A stretch of 54,715 nt of DNA, taken from positions 1-54,715 of the forward strand of contig JAERTK010000153.1 in NCBI GenBank assembly GCA_016844935.1, in the 5' to 3' direction. Below the pieces are notes generated by a model, which had not been told where the DNA came from, ran no database searches, and saw only the letters and a program-made list of their open reading frames with translations. Below are positions 44,691 to 52,251 of the stretch, one piece after another; position 1 is the stretch's first letter, and each line of letters opens with the position of its first letter. This DNA comes from Desulfobacteraceae bacterium. GTDB lineage: Bacteria > Desulfobacterota > DSM-4660 > Desulfatiglandales > Desulfatiglandaceae. Made by a program: the position numbers and the translations under genes.

Positions 44691-44770
44691 GAGAAAGGCA
44701 AAGCTGCTGAAAGGTAGCGACGCAAAACCACGGATCTAAAGTCGTAGGGCTACGATCGCCGGGTTGCCAC
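44691..44770 (+). ncRNA. GEMM-I riboswitch (cyclic di-GMP-I class)
   Basis: The conserved core is present: GGCAAA (44697-44702), a stem GCTGCT-GAAA-GGTAGC (44703-44718) with the GNRA tetraloop, GACGCAAAACCACGG (44719-44733), the TCTAAA receptor, a second hairpin TCGTA-GGGC-TACGA, and GCCGGGTTGCC (44758-44768). By Vc2 numbering, position 20 is G (44698), the intercalating A47 is 44725 and C92 is 44767. G20 favours cyclic di-GMP over 3',3'-cGAMP, which usually goes with A20. It precedes an intrinsic terminator and controls the decaheme cytochrome. Confidence 0.93.
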
Positions 44771-44788
44771 AGCAAATTCGCGCCTTCG

Positions 44789-44829
44789 CCGCCTTTTGGG
44801 GTCCATAGCTAAAAGGCGGTTTTCTTTTT
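44789..44829 (+). terminator. Intrinsic terminator: expression platform of the riboswitch
   Basis: Nine-base arms CCGCCTTTT (44789-44797) and AAAAGGCGG (44811-44819) around a 13-base loop, followed by TTTTCTTTTT. It lies between the GEMM-I aptamer and the cytochrome start, so the switch probably acts by transcription attenuation. Whether ligand binding turns the gene on or off cannot be read. Confidence 0.88.
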
Positions 44830-44881
44830 GGGAACTCCGCCCTCCGGCATAACCACATTACATGGGAAAAGGAGATCCCCT

Positions 44882-47278
44882 ATGAAAAGATCGATTTACC
44901 GTCATCAATACCGCACAGGGCTCATGATTTGTATGGTCATGTTTGTTTTCACGACCGTATGGATCGGTTTTACTCCCAAGGCTTCCGCTGCAACCCCTTT
45001 TCAGGTAAGATTGGCTAAGTGGAAAGCAGGTGATGGGGCGCTCAAGCTGAAGGGATATGGCGCTGGAAAGAAAAAGCGTATTTATGTGAAAGATGCGGCT
45101 AGCGGAAAAACCATTGGGCGTACCCGATCAGAGGATGACGGCAAGTTTGAATTCGAGAAAGAGCACCTGTCCTCCGTACCCCCTGCTGTACTGATCGAAA
45201 GCGGAAACCAGTCGGTAACGATCGGTTTTACCGAGACGTCCCGGAAAAAGGGCGGCAACGCCGTTTTGATCCTCGAATCCACATGGAAAGCATCAAAGAA
45301 AAAATTGGTAATCAAAGGACAGAGCCCTCCCAGGTCCACAGTGAAGCTGATTTCGGCTCAAAATGGAACTGAACTGGGTAGCACCCAGGCAAAATCTGAC
45401 GGTACTTGGAAAAAAACAATTAAGAATCCTCTCTCGGTGCCTTGCAGAATCCGGGTTGAACTGGAAGGCGCCGTGGCTGAGATGGCGGTGAAAAACGCTC
45501 CTGAAGACTGTGGGGCTGTAACACCTTCCACGTCCCTGACGGGAATCAGCGTCAGCGGTCCGTCCGAATTGGACGAAAACACTCAAGCCGAGTATTCTGT
45601 CACTGCCTCATACAGTGACGGTTCAACTCAGGATGTTTCATCCCTCGCAAATTGGGATTTGACAGAAACCTCCTATGCAGCCATGGACGGCAACCGCCTG
45701 AACGCCCTCGAGGTACCGAATGATCTTGAGATCACCCTCACCGCCACCCATGTAGAAGGGGAAATCACCCGGTCGGATACGGTTCAGGTGACCATTCTGG
45801 ATCAATCCATCCCCCTGGAAGGCTCCCACGCAGAACGGTTTTCCGCCTACAAGGGAACGGCCACCTGCCTGGAGTGCCACACCACCGAAGCCGTGGCGGC
45901 CCATGGGGGTGTTCACTACCAGTGGAAAGGTGATGCATCTGAGACCGTGGGCCTAAAACCAGGAGATGCCGGAAAACTGGGGGGCATCAATGATTTCTGC
46001 ATTTACCCCGACATCAACTGGATCGGAAAGCTGAAGAACATACACAGCCAGCCCGTGGACGGCGGCTGCGCCAAATGCCATGTGGGGCTTGGGGAGAAAC
46101 CGGTAGCTACGGCCAGTCAACGCCAGCTGGAGAACATCGATTGTCTCATCTGTCATTCCGAAGGCTATAAGCGAACAGTGGGAATGGTTGACGGTGCGTA
46201 CCGGTTTGTGCCGGATACCCAAAAAATGGAGGTCAGCATCTTCCAGGCGGCCGTGGATATCACGCTTCCTTCCAATGGGCGGTGTCTCGACTGTCACACC
46301 AAGGCAGGCGGCGGCAACAATTTCAAACGGGGCGATCTGGAAGAGGCCCACCGGAATGCCACCCGTTCTTTTGACGTCCACATGGCCTCAAAACAGAGCG
46401 GCGGGGCCGGGCTCAATTGCGTCGATTGCCACACCGCCTCCGGGCACCGGATCGCGGGCCGGGGCACGGATCTGAGACCCTTTGATTCTCTGGATGAGGT
46501 CTCCTGTGAAAAATGTCATGGGGATACCCCCCATGATGATAAAAAGCTTGATAAGCACACCTATCGTGTGAACTGCACGGTATGCCACATCCCCACATTT
46601 GCAAAGGTGGCTCCTACCGACATGGCCCGAGACTGGAGCCAGCCCGGGGAGTTGAATGAAGCCAAAGGGCTTTATGAACCGGCCAACACCAGGTTGGCCA
46701 ACGTGATTCCTGAATATCGCTTTTTCAACGGCACGTCCTATTTCTACCAATTCGGTGATGCGGCTATTCCCGAGGAAAATGGTTTTATTACCATGAGCGC
46801 TCCCATGGGCAGCATCAAGGATTCCGGGGCCAGGATCTATGCCTTCAAGCATCACCTGGGGAATCAGCCCATTGAAATGAACGACAGGCGGTTGCTCCCC
46901 CTCAAGATCGGGCTGTTTTTTGAAACGGGCGTCATCGATCTGGCGGTTCAAAAGGGCGCGGAGGCGGTCGGCTGGCCCAACCAGGGATACGAATTCGCCA
47001 GGACCGAGCGCTTCATGGGACTGTTCCATGAGGTGGCGCCGTCCGGCCAGGCACTCTCATGTACCGATTGTCATTCCGGAGGGGGGCGGATGGATTTTAA
47101 TGCCCTCGGATATTCGCCGAAACAGACGTACGATGGCAAGGCCCTTTGCGCCAGCTGTCATAAGGACGAATCGGACGAGTGGGACGGGGACAAACGCTTC
47201 AAAAAAGTACACGAAAAACATGTGGACGATAAGGAATTGGATTGCAGCAAATGTCACAGTTTCTCAAAGGCTCAATAG
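44882..47278 (+). CDS. Secreted decaheme c-type cytochrome with N-terminal Ig-like domains
   Basis: A 798-residue exported cytochrome. A signal peptide is clear (MKRSIYRHQYRTG then MICMVMFVFTTVWIGFTPKASA); GGAG lies before the ATG, and the open frame to 44828 is only leader. Residues 40-190 form two beta-rich repeats, and 195-310 a BIG2-like domain (LTGISVSGPSELDENTQAEYSVTASYSDG). Residues 329-792 carry ten CxxCH sites: CLECH, CAKCH, CLICH, CLDCH, CVDCH, CEKCH, CTVCH, CTDCH, CASCH and CSKCH. It would conduct electrons in the periplasm or at the cell surface. No porin or partner cytochrome is adjacent. Expression is controlled by sigma-54 and a GEMM-I switch. Confidence 0.92.
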   Translation: MKRSIYRHQYRTGLMICMVMFVFTTVWIGFTPKASAATPFQVRLAKWKAGDGALKLKGYGAGKKKRIYVKDAASGKTIGRTRSEDDGKFEFEKEHLSSVPPAVLIESGNQSVTIGFTETSRKKGGNAVLILESTWKASKKKLVIKGQSPPRSTVKLISAQNGTELGSTQAKSDGTWKKTIKNPLSVPCRIRVELEGAVAEMAVKNAPEDCGAVTPSTSLTGISVSGPSELDENTQAEYSVTASYSDGSTQDVSSLANWDLTETSYAAMDGNRLNALEVPNDLEITLTATHVEGEITRSDTVQVTILDQSIPLEGSHAERFSAYKGTATCLECHTTEAVAAHGGVHYQWKGDASETVGLKPGDAGKLGGINDFCIYPDINWIGKLKNIHSQPVDGGCAKCHVGLGEKPVATASQRQLENIDCLICHSEGYKRTVGMVDGAYRFVPDTQKMEVSIFQAAVDITLPSNGRCLDCHTKAGGGNNFKRGDLEEAHRNATRSFDVHMASKQSGGAGLNCVDCHTASGHRIAGRGTDLRPFDSLDEVSCEKCHGDTPHDDKKLDKHTYRVNCTVCHIPTFAKVAPTDMARDWSQPGELNEAKGLYEPANTRLANVIPEYRFFNGTSYFYQFGDAAIPEENGFITMSAPMGSIKDSGARIYAFKHHLGNQPIEMNDRRLLPLKIGLFFETGVIDLAVQKGAEAVGWPNQGYEFARTERFMGLFHEVAPSGQALSCTDCHSGGGRMDFNALGYSPKQTYDGKALCASCHKDESDEWDGDKRFKKVHEKHVDDKELDCSKCHSFSKAQ

Positions 47279-47282
47279 CCCG

Positions 47283-47483
47283 TTAATAGGGCTCTTCAAT
47301 CAGTTTGAGCCTGTAGATGGAAGCATGCTTGAACCCTTGGGCGTGAAGGTTCTGGATGTGTCCCTGGACGAGGTCGATTTTTTCAAGGGGGAAGACGCTC
47401 GCTTTGTCAAGACCGACAAAGCGATAGGTATCCCCTTTGACCCGGACATATTCGGTTTTGTTCTTAATAATCAGGAGTTCCAT
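47283..47483 (-). CDS. Small conserved-looking protein after alpha/beta hydrolase
   Basis: A 66-residue protein, MELLIIKNKTEYVRVKGDTYRFVGLDKASVFPLEKI..., predicted beta-strand then helix. The frame is open upstream to 47597, but this is antisense-like coding inside the hydrolase; I take the ATG at 47483 with AAAAGGGAT 11 bases before. It overlaps the hydrolase end by 20 bases. No family name comes to mind and no function is proposed. It is the last gene of the murU-amgK run. Confidence 0.65.
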   Translation of the reverse strand: MELLIIKNKTEYVRVKGDTYRFVGLDKASVFPLEKIDLVQGHIQNLHAQGFKHASIYRLKLIEEPY

Positions 47484-48339
47484 GTGGCTGATCCCTTTTA
47501 GCATCCGGTTCCAGGTGCCGTAATACAAAAGATTTGATGGCATCCGGATATCGGGGGTCGAGGCTTGAGCTGCTGTGGTTGGATCCGGTGGCCACAAATA
47601 ATTCCGCGCCTCCCCCGGGGAAACTGTCCCTCAGGCGCCAGGCATGGTAAAGGGGAAAACTCTGATCCTTCTCGCCGTGGATGATCAGTACCGGTACATG
47701 GATGGTTTGGGCCAGTCGCACAGGGCTTATGCCATCCATTTTAAACCCATAGTAAATGTCCATCCACAAAACGATCATGGGCCCGAAAAGCAGACCAAAA
47801 ACAGGGTTAACGCTCCTGTACAGGCTGCGCAACCCTTCTTTTGTTCGTGCGTAACATCCTTCCAGGAATAAGAGCCTGATACGATCCGGATGCCGTGAGG
47901 CTGCCAGAATGGCGCCGGCAGCCCCGGCGGAATGCCCATACAACAGGACCGGTTCGTCCAGCCAATGAAGGACGGCTTCCACATCTTCGGCGAACTGAAA
48001 CGCGTTCATGGACCGGTTGGGTGTGGAATTGCCGTGATCCCTCGCGCTGTGGAACACCGTTTTGAACCCCAACCTCCCGAAAACACGGGCACGGCCTGTC
48101 ATGCGGTCCCGGTTACGGCTCCACCCGTGGGCCAGCAGAACCGTCCCCTTTGGCGGACCTTCAGGTTCCACAACCCATGCCTCCAGAGACCCCCCGCCAG
48201 CGGCGGGAATTTGAATGTCCTTAACGCGACCCCAGTCGGGCCTGTCCTGAACCGGTCTGCGGGGAATTTGATGAACCAGATACGTGAGAAAAAGCGTCAG
48301 CAGAAGATAAACCGCGGCGACAACAATGAGGAACCCCAT
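47464..48339 (-). CDS. Membrane-anchored alpha/beta hydrolase
   Basis: A 291-residue serine hydrolase. An N-terminal hydrophobic helix (VVAAVYLLLTLFLTYLVHQIP) anchors it to the inner membrane. Then the fold shows LLAHGWSRNRDRM (oxyanion), the nucleophile elbow YGHSAGAAGAIL (Ser near residue 137), the acid in IIHGEKDQSFP and His in GSNHSSSS. It resembles dienelactone/serine-hydrolase types; the substrate is unknown. It is read from the same strand as the HIT protein upstream (29-base gap). Confidence 0.87.
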   Translation of the reverse strand: MGFLIVVAAVYLLLTLFLTYLVHQIPRRPVQDRPDWGRVKDIQIPAAGGGSLEAWVVEPEGPPKGTVLLAHGWSRNRDRMTGRARVFGRLGFKTVFHSARDHGNSTPNRSMNAFQFAEDVEAVLHWLDEPVLLYGHSAGAAGAILAASRHPDRIRLLFLEGCYARTKEGLRSLYRSVNPVFGLLFGPMIVLWMDIYYGFKMDGISPVRLAQTIHVPVLIIHGEKDQSFPLYHAWRLRDSFPGGGAELFVATGSNHSSSSLDPRYPDAIKSFVLRHLEPDAKRDQPHGTPDY

Positions 48340-48368
48340 GAAGAATCAGCCTCTGTTTAGTTTTAGAT

Positions 48369-48794
48369 TTAACCGTTTTTGAGAGCGGCCGATATCTTTT
48401 CAGCAGTCGCATTAATCTCATCCATGTCCCCGGGAATGATTTCCCATGTTGAAACCGGAAGATCCGGCCCCCCCGGGACCTTGGGGATCAGATGAAGGTG
48501 GTAGTGCATGACCACTTGATTGACACCTTTTCCGTTTAGTTGAACACAGGCCACGCCCGATGCCTTCAACGCTTTTTCGATTCCCCCCATCACTTTTTTT
48601 GAGGCCCTGTGCACGGCGGAGAGATCCCCGTCGGAAATTTCCGCCAGGTTTGCCGCGTGGTTCTTGGGAATGATCAGGGCGTGTCCCGGAGATATGGGAT
48701 TAATGTCCATAAAGGCCAGGACCTGGTCATCTTCATACACTTTAAAACTGGGTATTTCGCCTTTAATGATTTTACAGAAAATACAGTCTTCCAT
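48369..48794 (-). CDS. HIT-family nucleotide hydrolase
   Basis: A 141-residue histidine-triad protein: CIFCKIIKGEIPS with a zinc CxxC, NPISPGHALIIPKNH, and the active site HYHLHLIP (HxHxHxx). HIT proteins hydrolyse nucleotide phosphoramidates or dinucleoside polyphosphates. The frame begins at TTG 48800, which touches AGGAGG; the second ATG at 48794 gives the right six-base spacing. It is cytoplasmic and belongs to the downstream part of the murU-amgK operon; a functional link to it is not shown. Confidence 0.92.
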   Translation of the reverse strand: MEDCIFCKIIKGEIPSFKVYEDDQVLAFMDINPISPGHALIIPKNHAANLAEISDGDLSAVHRASKKVMGGIEKALKASGVACVQLNGKGVNQVVMHYHLHLIPKVPGGPDLPVSTWEIIPGDMDEINATAEKISAALKNG

Positions 48795-48804
48795 CATCAA
48801 CCTC

Positions 48805-49113
48805 CTAGTCCGCCAATCCGTTTTTTTGAATGATGCCTCGAATCGTCAACCGCTTCTCCAAAGGAACATCAGACCTCTTTTTAACGTTCATGCTTCGCAT
48901 GACGTCGTAGGACCCATCCTCAAAGAGCACCGGTACCTGGGTGATATAATCCGGATGGTGACAGCACCCCGGCGCAAAGTAACGTCCGGGCTTTTGCCCC
49001 TCGGATAGGGCCTTTCTCGCCCTTTTGTACATGTCCTGGCCCATGACCATGCCGGCCAGCCCGTTTATACCCACGACCATCTGGCCTGAATCAAAAAGTC
49101 TTTTTCTTTCCAC
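48805..49113 (-). CDS. Uncharacterised 102-residue protein between amgK and the HIT gene
   Basis: Starts with GTG (MERKRLFDSGQMVVGI), with GGAGGAAAA upstream. Features are a glycine-rich stretch GINGLAGMVMGQDMY, CCHHPDYITQVPVL near residue 50-65 (Cys-Cys-His-His could bind a metal), and a basic C-terminus. I do not recognise the family and find no membrane segment. It is 24 bases from amgK and 10 bases from the HIT gene, so it belongs to the operon. Confidence 0.65.
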   Translation of the reverse strand: MERKRLFDSGQMVVGINGLAGMVMGQDMYKRARKALSEGQKPGRYFAPGCCHHPDYITQVPVLFEDGSYDVMRSMNVKKRSDVPLEKRLTIRGIIQKNGLAD

Positions 49114-49137
49114 TGTCGCTTTTTCCTCCGCCCCTGC

Positions 49138-50160
49138 CTAAAGATTATTCGGTAACGTTATGGTCGAAACAACCCGGGTGAGGGGTTCAAGGTCGTGATC
49201 CGCCACGTCTTCAAGCAGCGAAACAAGGCTTTTGAGGGCATGGGGAATGTAAGCCTCAAAATAGGTTTTTTTCATGACCTTTGACAGATGAGAAAACGCC
49301 CCCAGGATCTGAAGGTTCCGTTGAATGGCCAGGTAGGGATAGTCCCGCTTAAATGGGGCGGTCCATGCGGGATTATGGTTCGCGATCAGGGCCAGGTATG
49401 CATTGTAAATTTCCTGCTTCTGTAATTCCGATAACCGCACATAAGGGTCCACCAAAAGCGACGAGAGATCATAGGCCAGGGGTCCCAGCCGCCCGCCCTG
49501 CCAATCGATGATGCCGATTTTTTCACCCCTTACCATAATGTTTCTGGATTGAAAATCCCGATGCATGAAAAACTGCCCGTCCGCCCGGGCCGCTTTTTCC
49601 GTCAGATGATGAAAGGCTTTTTCAAGACCCGGCAGAGGCAGCTCATATCCCAGGAAACCCTTCAGAAAAGCATCCCTGAAATAGTGGGCTTCATATTTCT
49701 GCATTACGGTTCGATCATACCGTTTGGTCTGGGCACACCATGCGGTGTCGAAACCCTTTCTTCCTTGGGTTTGCAGACGAAAGAGATGCTCTAAAACCCT
49801 GCCATAAAGTGGCATCGGGTCTTCACCTGACTGGATAACGTCCTGAAGGTTTGTGGACCCCAGGTCTTCCATGATGAACAAGCCCTCAGCAAGGTCATGT
49901 TGATGGATGACGGGAAGGGGAGTCCCTTTTGGTTGAAGGTGACGGGCAATCATGAGGTAGGCGCTGTTTTCCCGTTTCCGGGCCGCTGTCTTTGGGGGAT
50001 TGGCCATGGCAATGAACGATCGCTCTGATTCGGGATCCCTGACGCGCCAGAAAATACGGTGTGAACCGTCACCTGGCAATTGATCAAAACAGGCCCCTTC
50101 TATTCCGGGGTAAGCCTTATTAAAAAAGGACTCGAGTTTTGCTTGGAATGGCTGATCCAT
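49138..50160 (-). CDS. amgK: Sugar kinase of aminoglycoside-phosphotransferase fold (AmgK-like)
   Basis: A 340-residue APH-fold kinase. Motifs: PGDGSHRIFWRV (nucleotide-binding loop), MEDLGSTNLQDV, the catalytic loop FMHRDFQSRNIMV and IIDWQGGRLGPLAYDLSSL (metal-binding DW/DFG equivalent). AmgK phosphorylates MurNAc and GlcNAc at the anomeric carbon; the next gene, murU, makes UDP-MurNAc from MurNAc-1-phosphate. The gene is 20 bases after murU. The family assignment is strong as APH-fold kinase; the MurNAc role rests on the murU neighbour and on the NagZ gene across the promoter. Confidence 0.82.
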   Translation of the reverse strand: MDQPFQAKLESFFNKAYPGIEGACFDQLPGDGSHRIFWRVRDPESERSFIAMANPPKTAARKRENSAYLMIARHLQPKGTPLPVIHQHDLAEGLFIMEDLGSTNLQDVIQSGEDPMPLYGRVLEHLFRLQTQGRKGFDTAWCAQTKRYDRTVMQKYEAHYFRDAFLKGFLGYELPLPGLEKAFHHLTEKAARADGQFFMHRDFQSRNIMVRGEKIGIIDWQGGRLGPLAYDLSSLLVDPYVRLSELQKQEIYNAYLALIANHNPAWTAPFKRDYPYLAIQRNLQILGAFSHLSKVMKKTYFEAYIPHALKSLVSLLEDVADHDLEPLTRVVSTITLPNNL

Positions 50161-50180
50161 AAAGCTGTCCCGAATGCCGG

Positions 50181-51083
50181 TTATCCGATAACCCCCACCC
50201 GGTCCTTTGTCACTTCGCCCGCCGTGGCAATGACACTGTCAATGACCCGGACGCCTTCTTTCACCGTGACATTCCCCCACAAAATGGAACGGGTAATTTC
50301 TGCGCCTTTTTCCACGGAAATGCTGTTTCCCAGAACGGCCCAGTCTGTGAGCCGCGCACGGTCATGAATCCGGCATCGGCGACCCATGAGAAAAGGGGCG
50401 CCGTTCAATGTTTCCCGGTTGGCCTCAATATAACTTTCGATGGTCCCCGCATCCCGCCAGTAATGGTTTTTCACCACATGACCCCGCAGGGGGCGGCCCA
50501 AACCGATGAGGGACCGGTAACATTCCAGAATACAGAAAAAGCGACCAGCGGGGATATGGTCCAGTACCGGAAGGTTCATAATATGAATGCCCGTAAAAGC
50601 CAGCCGTCCCGCCGCCGGTACGGGGTTGATATCCAAAATGTCCTTTTGCCGGCTGAGTTTGATCTGATTAAAAGGCGCAAAATCATGAAGCACCAGGGTC
50701 ACCAGATCACCTCTTTCCTGATGGGTCTGGTAGGCCAAAGAGAGATCGATGTCCGTCAGGATGTCCCCGTTGACCACTACAAAGGGTTCATCGTCCCAGA
50801 ACCACCGGGTTTTCCGGATGCCGCCCCCCGTGCCGAGGATCTCAGGCTCCTCGCTGATATGAATCCTCACCCCGAAGTGCCGCCCCCCGTCCAGGTAATC
50901 TCGAATCTGGTTCTGGTGATGGTGGGTGTTCACCACGATCTCATCCACCCCGTGGGCCGTCAACCAGTGGATGGTGCGGTCGATGATGGGCCGGTTTCCC
51001 ACGGGGACGAGGGGTTTGGGTCTGTTCCGTGTGAGGGGCGCGAGCCGCGTGCCGAGGCCTGCCGCCAGAATCATTGCTTTCAT
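50181..51083 (-). CDS. murU: MurU-like sugar-1-phosphate nucleotidyltransferase
   Basis: A 300-residue nucleotidyltransferase with the signature MKAMILAAGLGTRLAPLTRNRPKPLVPV, the metal site VVNGDILTDIDL, and a C-terminal region (about 225-300) with hexapeptide-like beta-helix turns. MurU turns MurNAc-1-phosphate and UTP into UDP-MurNAc, bypassing MurA/MurB (fosfomycin target). The standard MurU is about 225 residues; the extra hexapeptide tail makes a mannose-1-phosphate or glucose-1-phosphate enzyme a possible alternative. Adjacent amgK favours MurU. It begins 92 bases from divergent nagZ. Confidence 0.75.
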   Translation of the reverse strand: MKAMILAAGLGTRLAPLTRNRPKPLVPVGNRPIIDRTIHWLTAHGVDEIVVNTHHHQNQIRDYLDGGRHFGVRIHISEEPEILGTGGGIRKTRWFWDDEPFVVVNGDILTDIDLSLAYQTHQERGDLVTLVLHDFAPFNQIKLSRQKDILDINPVPAAGRLAFTGIHIMNLPVLDHIPAGRFFCILECYRSLIGLGRPLRGHVVKNHYWRDAGTIESYIEANRETLNGAPFLMGRRCRIHDRARLTDWAVLGNSISVEKGAEITRSILWGNVTVKEGVRVIDSVIATAGEVTKDRVGVIG

Positions 51084-51175
51084 GGGTCTATTTTTTCCGT
51101 TGCATTTGTTTGTTACTGATTATACATGATGAAGGATCATGTCAATGCTGTTTTCATGAAAAGAAGGGACCACCC

Positions 51176-52249
51176 ATGCATTCCACCCTCGAGCTTTCAG
51201 AACTTCATGACCACGTGGGGAGGCTGTTTATGGCCGGCATGCCCGGTCCCCGCCTGGATGCGGGGACTCTCTCGCTAATTCGAGACAAGAATCCGGGCGG
51301 AATTATCCTGTTCAAACGGAATATCGTGGACCCCCTTCAGGTGGCAGGGCTTTCAAACGACCTGCAGGAAACCGCAATGAAATACCATGGCGTTCCCCTT
51401 TTTCTGGCCGTGGACCAGGAAGGGGGGCGCGTGGCCCGGCTGCGGGCACCCTTCACCTCTTTTCCCGGCAACAGCGCCATCGGCCATGGACCGGATTCTC
51501 ACGAGATGGCGGCCCGTTTCGGCCGGGTGACGGCAAAGGAAATGCGCCTGGTGGGACTGAACATGAACATGGCGCCGGTACTGGATGTGCCAAAGGGGCC
51601 GGTAGATCAGGTCCTTCAAGGTCGAATGTTCGGGGAAGACCCGGGGCAAGTGGGAATTCTGGGGGGGATTGTGGTCAAGGCGCTTCAGGAAAACGGCGTC
51701 ATGGCGGTGGGAAAACACTTTCCTGGCCTCGGGAAGGCGCGGCTGGATCCCCATGAGCATCTTCCCACCATTGAAGCGGACAAACAGGAGATTGAAACCA
51801 TCAACCTGCCGCCTTTTCAGGATGCCATTGGGGAGGGGGTTTCCGCCATCATGACGTCCCATGCCATTTACCCGGGGTTGGATGCCCGTCATCCGGGCAC
51901 CCTCTCTTATCCCATTATGACGGAATGCCTGAGGGAACGGCTGGGGTTTCAAGGACTGATCATTACCGACGATCTGGAAATGGGGGCCATCAAGAAGGAT
52001 CCGGGCGTGGCCGAAGGTGCGGTAAGGGCTTTTGAGGCGGGAAATGACATCCTGCTCGTCTGCGAAGACCAGCGGCTTGTGCGGGAGAGTATGAACCGGG
52101 TGAGAAACCGGCTCCTTACAAATGAGGCGTTGCTTTCAAGGCTCCATGAATCGGTGGGCCGCATCATGGCTGCCAAAGAGAACTTCCTGGGGAACTGGGA
52201 ACCTACTTCCCCGAAAAAAGTGAAACGATACTTCAAGAGCAACGTCTGA
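51176..52249 (+). CDS. nagZ: Beta-N-acetylhexosaminidase NagZ (GH3)
   Basis: NagZ removes GlcNAc from GlcNAc-anhydroMurNAc fragments in the cytoplasm. The 357-residue GH3 protein shows FLAVDQEGGRVARL, MNMAPVLDVP, VGKHFPGLGKARLDPHEHLPT and the nucleophile region IITDDLEMGAI. The usual KHFPGHG...DSH loop here reads KHFPGLG...DPH; the Asp-His dyad (D,H) of the catalytic loop is kept, but the GHG histidine is Leu. No signal peptide is seen. The start ATG at 51176 follows AGAAGGGA; the open frame to 51074 is not used. It is divergent from murU-amgK and convergent with ecfT. Confidence 0.9.
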   Translation: MHSTLELSELHDHVGRLFMAGMPGPRLDAGTLSLIRDKNPGGIILFKRNIVDPLQVAGLSNDLQETAMKYHGVPLFLAVDQEGGRVARLRAPFTSFPGNSAIGHGPDSHEMAARFGRVTAKEMRLVGLNMNMAPVLDVPKGPVDQVLQGRMFGEDPGQVGILGGIVVKALQENGVMAVGKHFPGLGKARLDPHEHLPTIEADKQEIETINLPPFQDAIGEGVSAIMTSHAIYPGLDARHPGTLSYPIMTECLRERLGFQGLIITDDLEMGAIKKDPGVAEGAVRAFEAGNDILLVCEDQRLVRESMNRVRNRLLTNEALLSRLHESVGRIMAAKENFLGNWEPTSPKKVKRYFKSNV

Positions 52250-52251
52250 TT

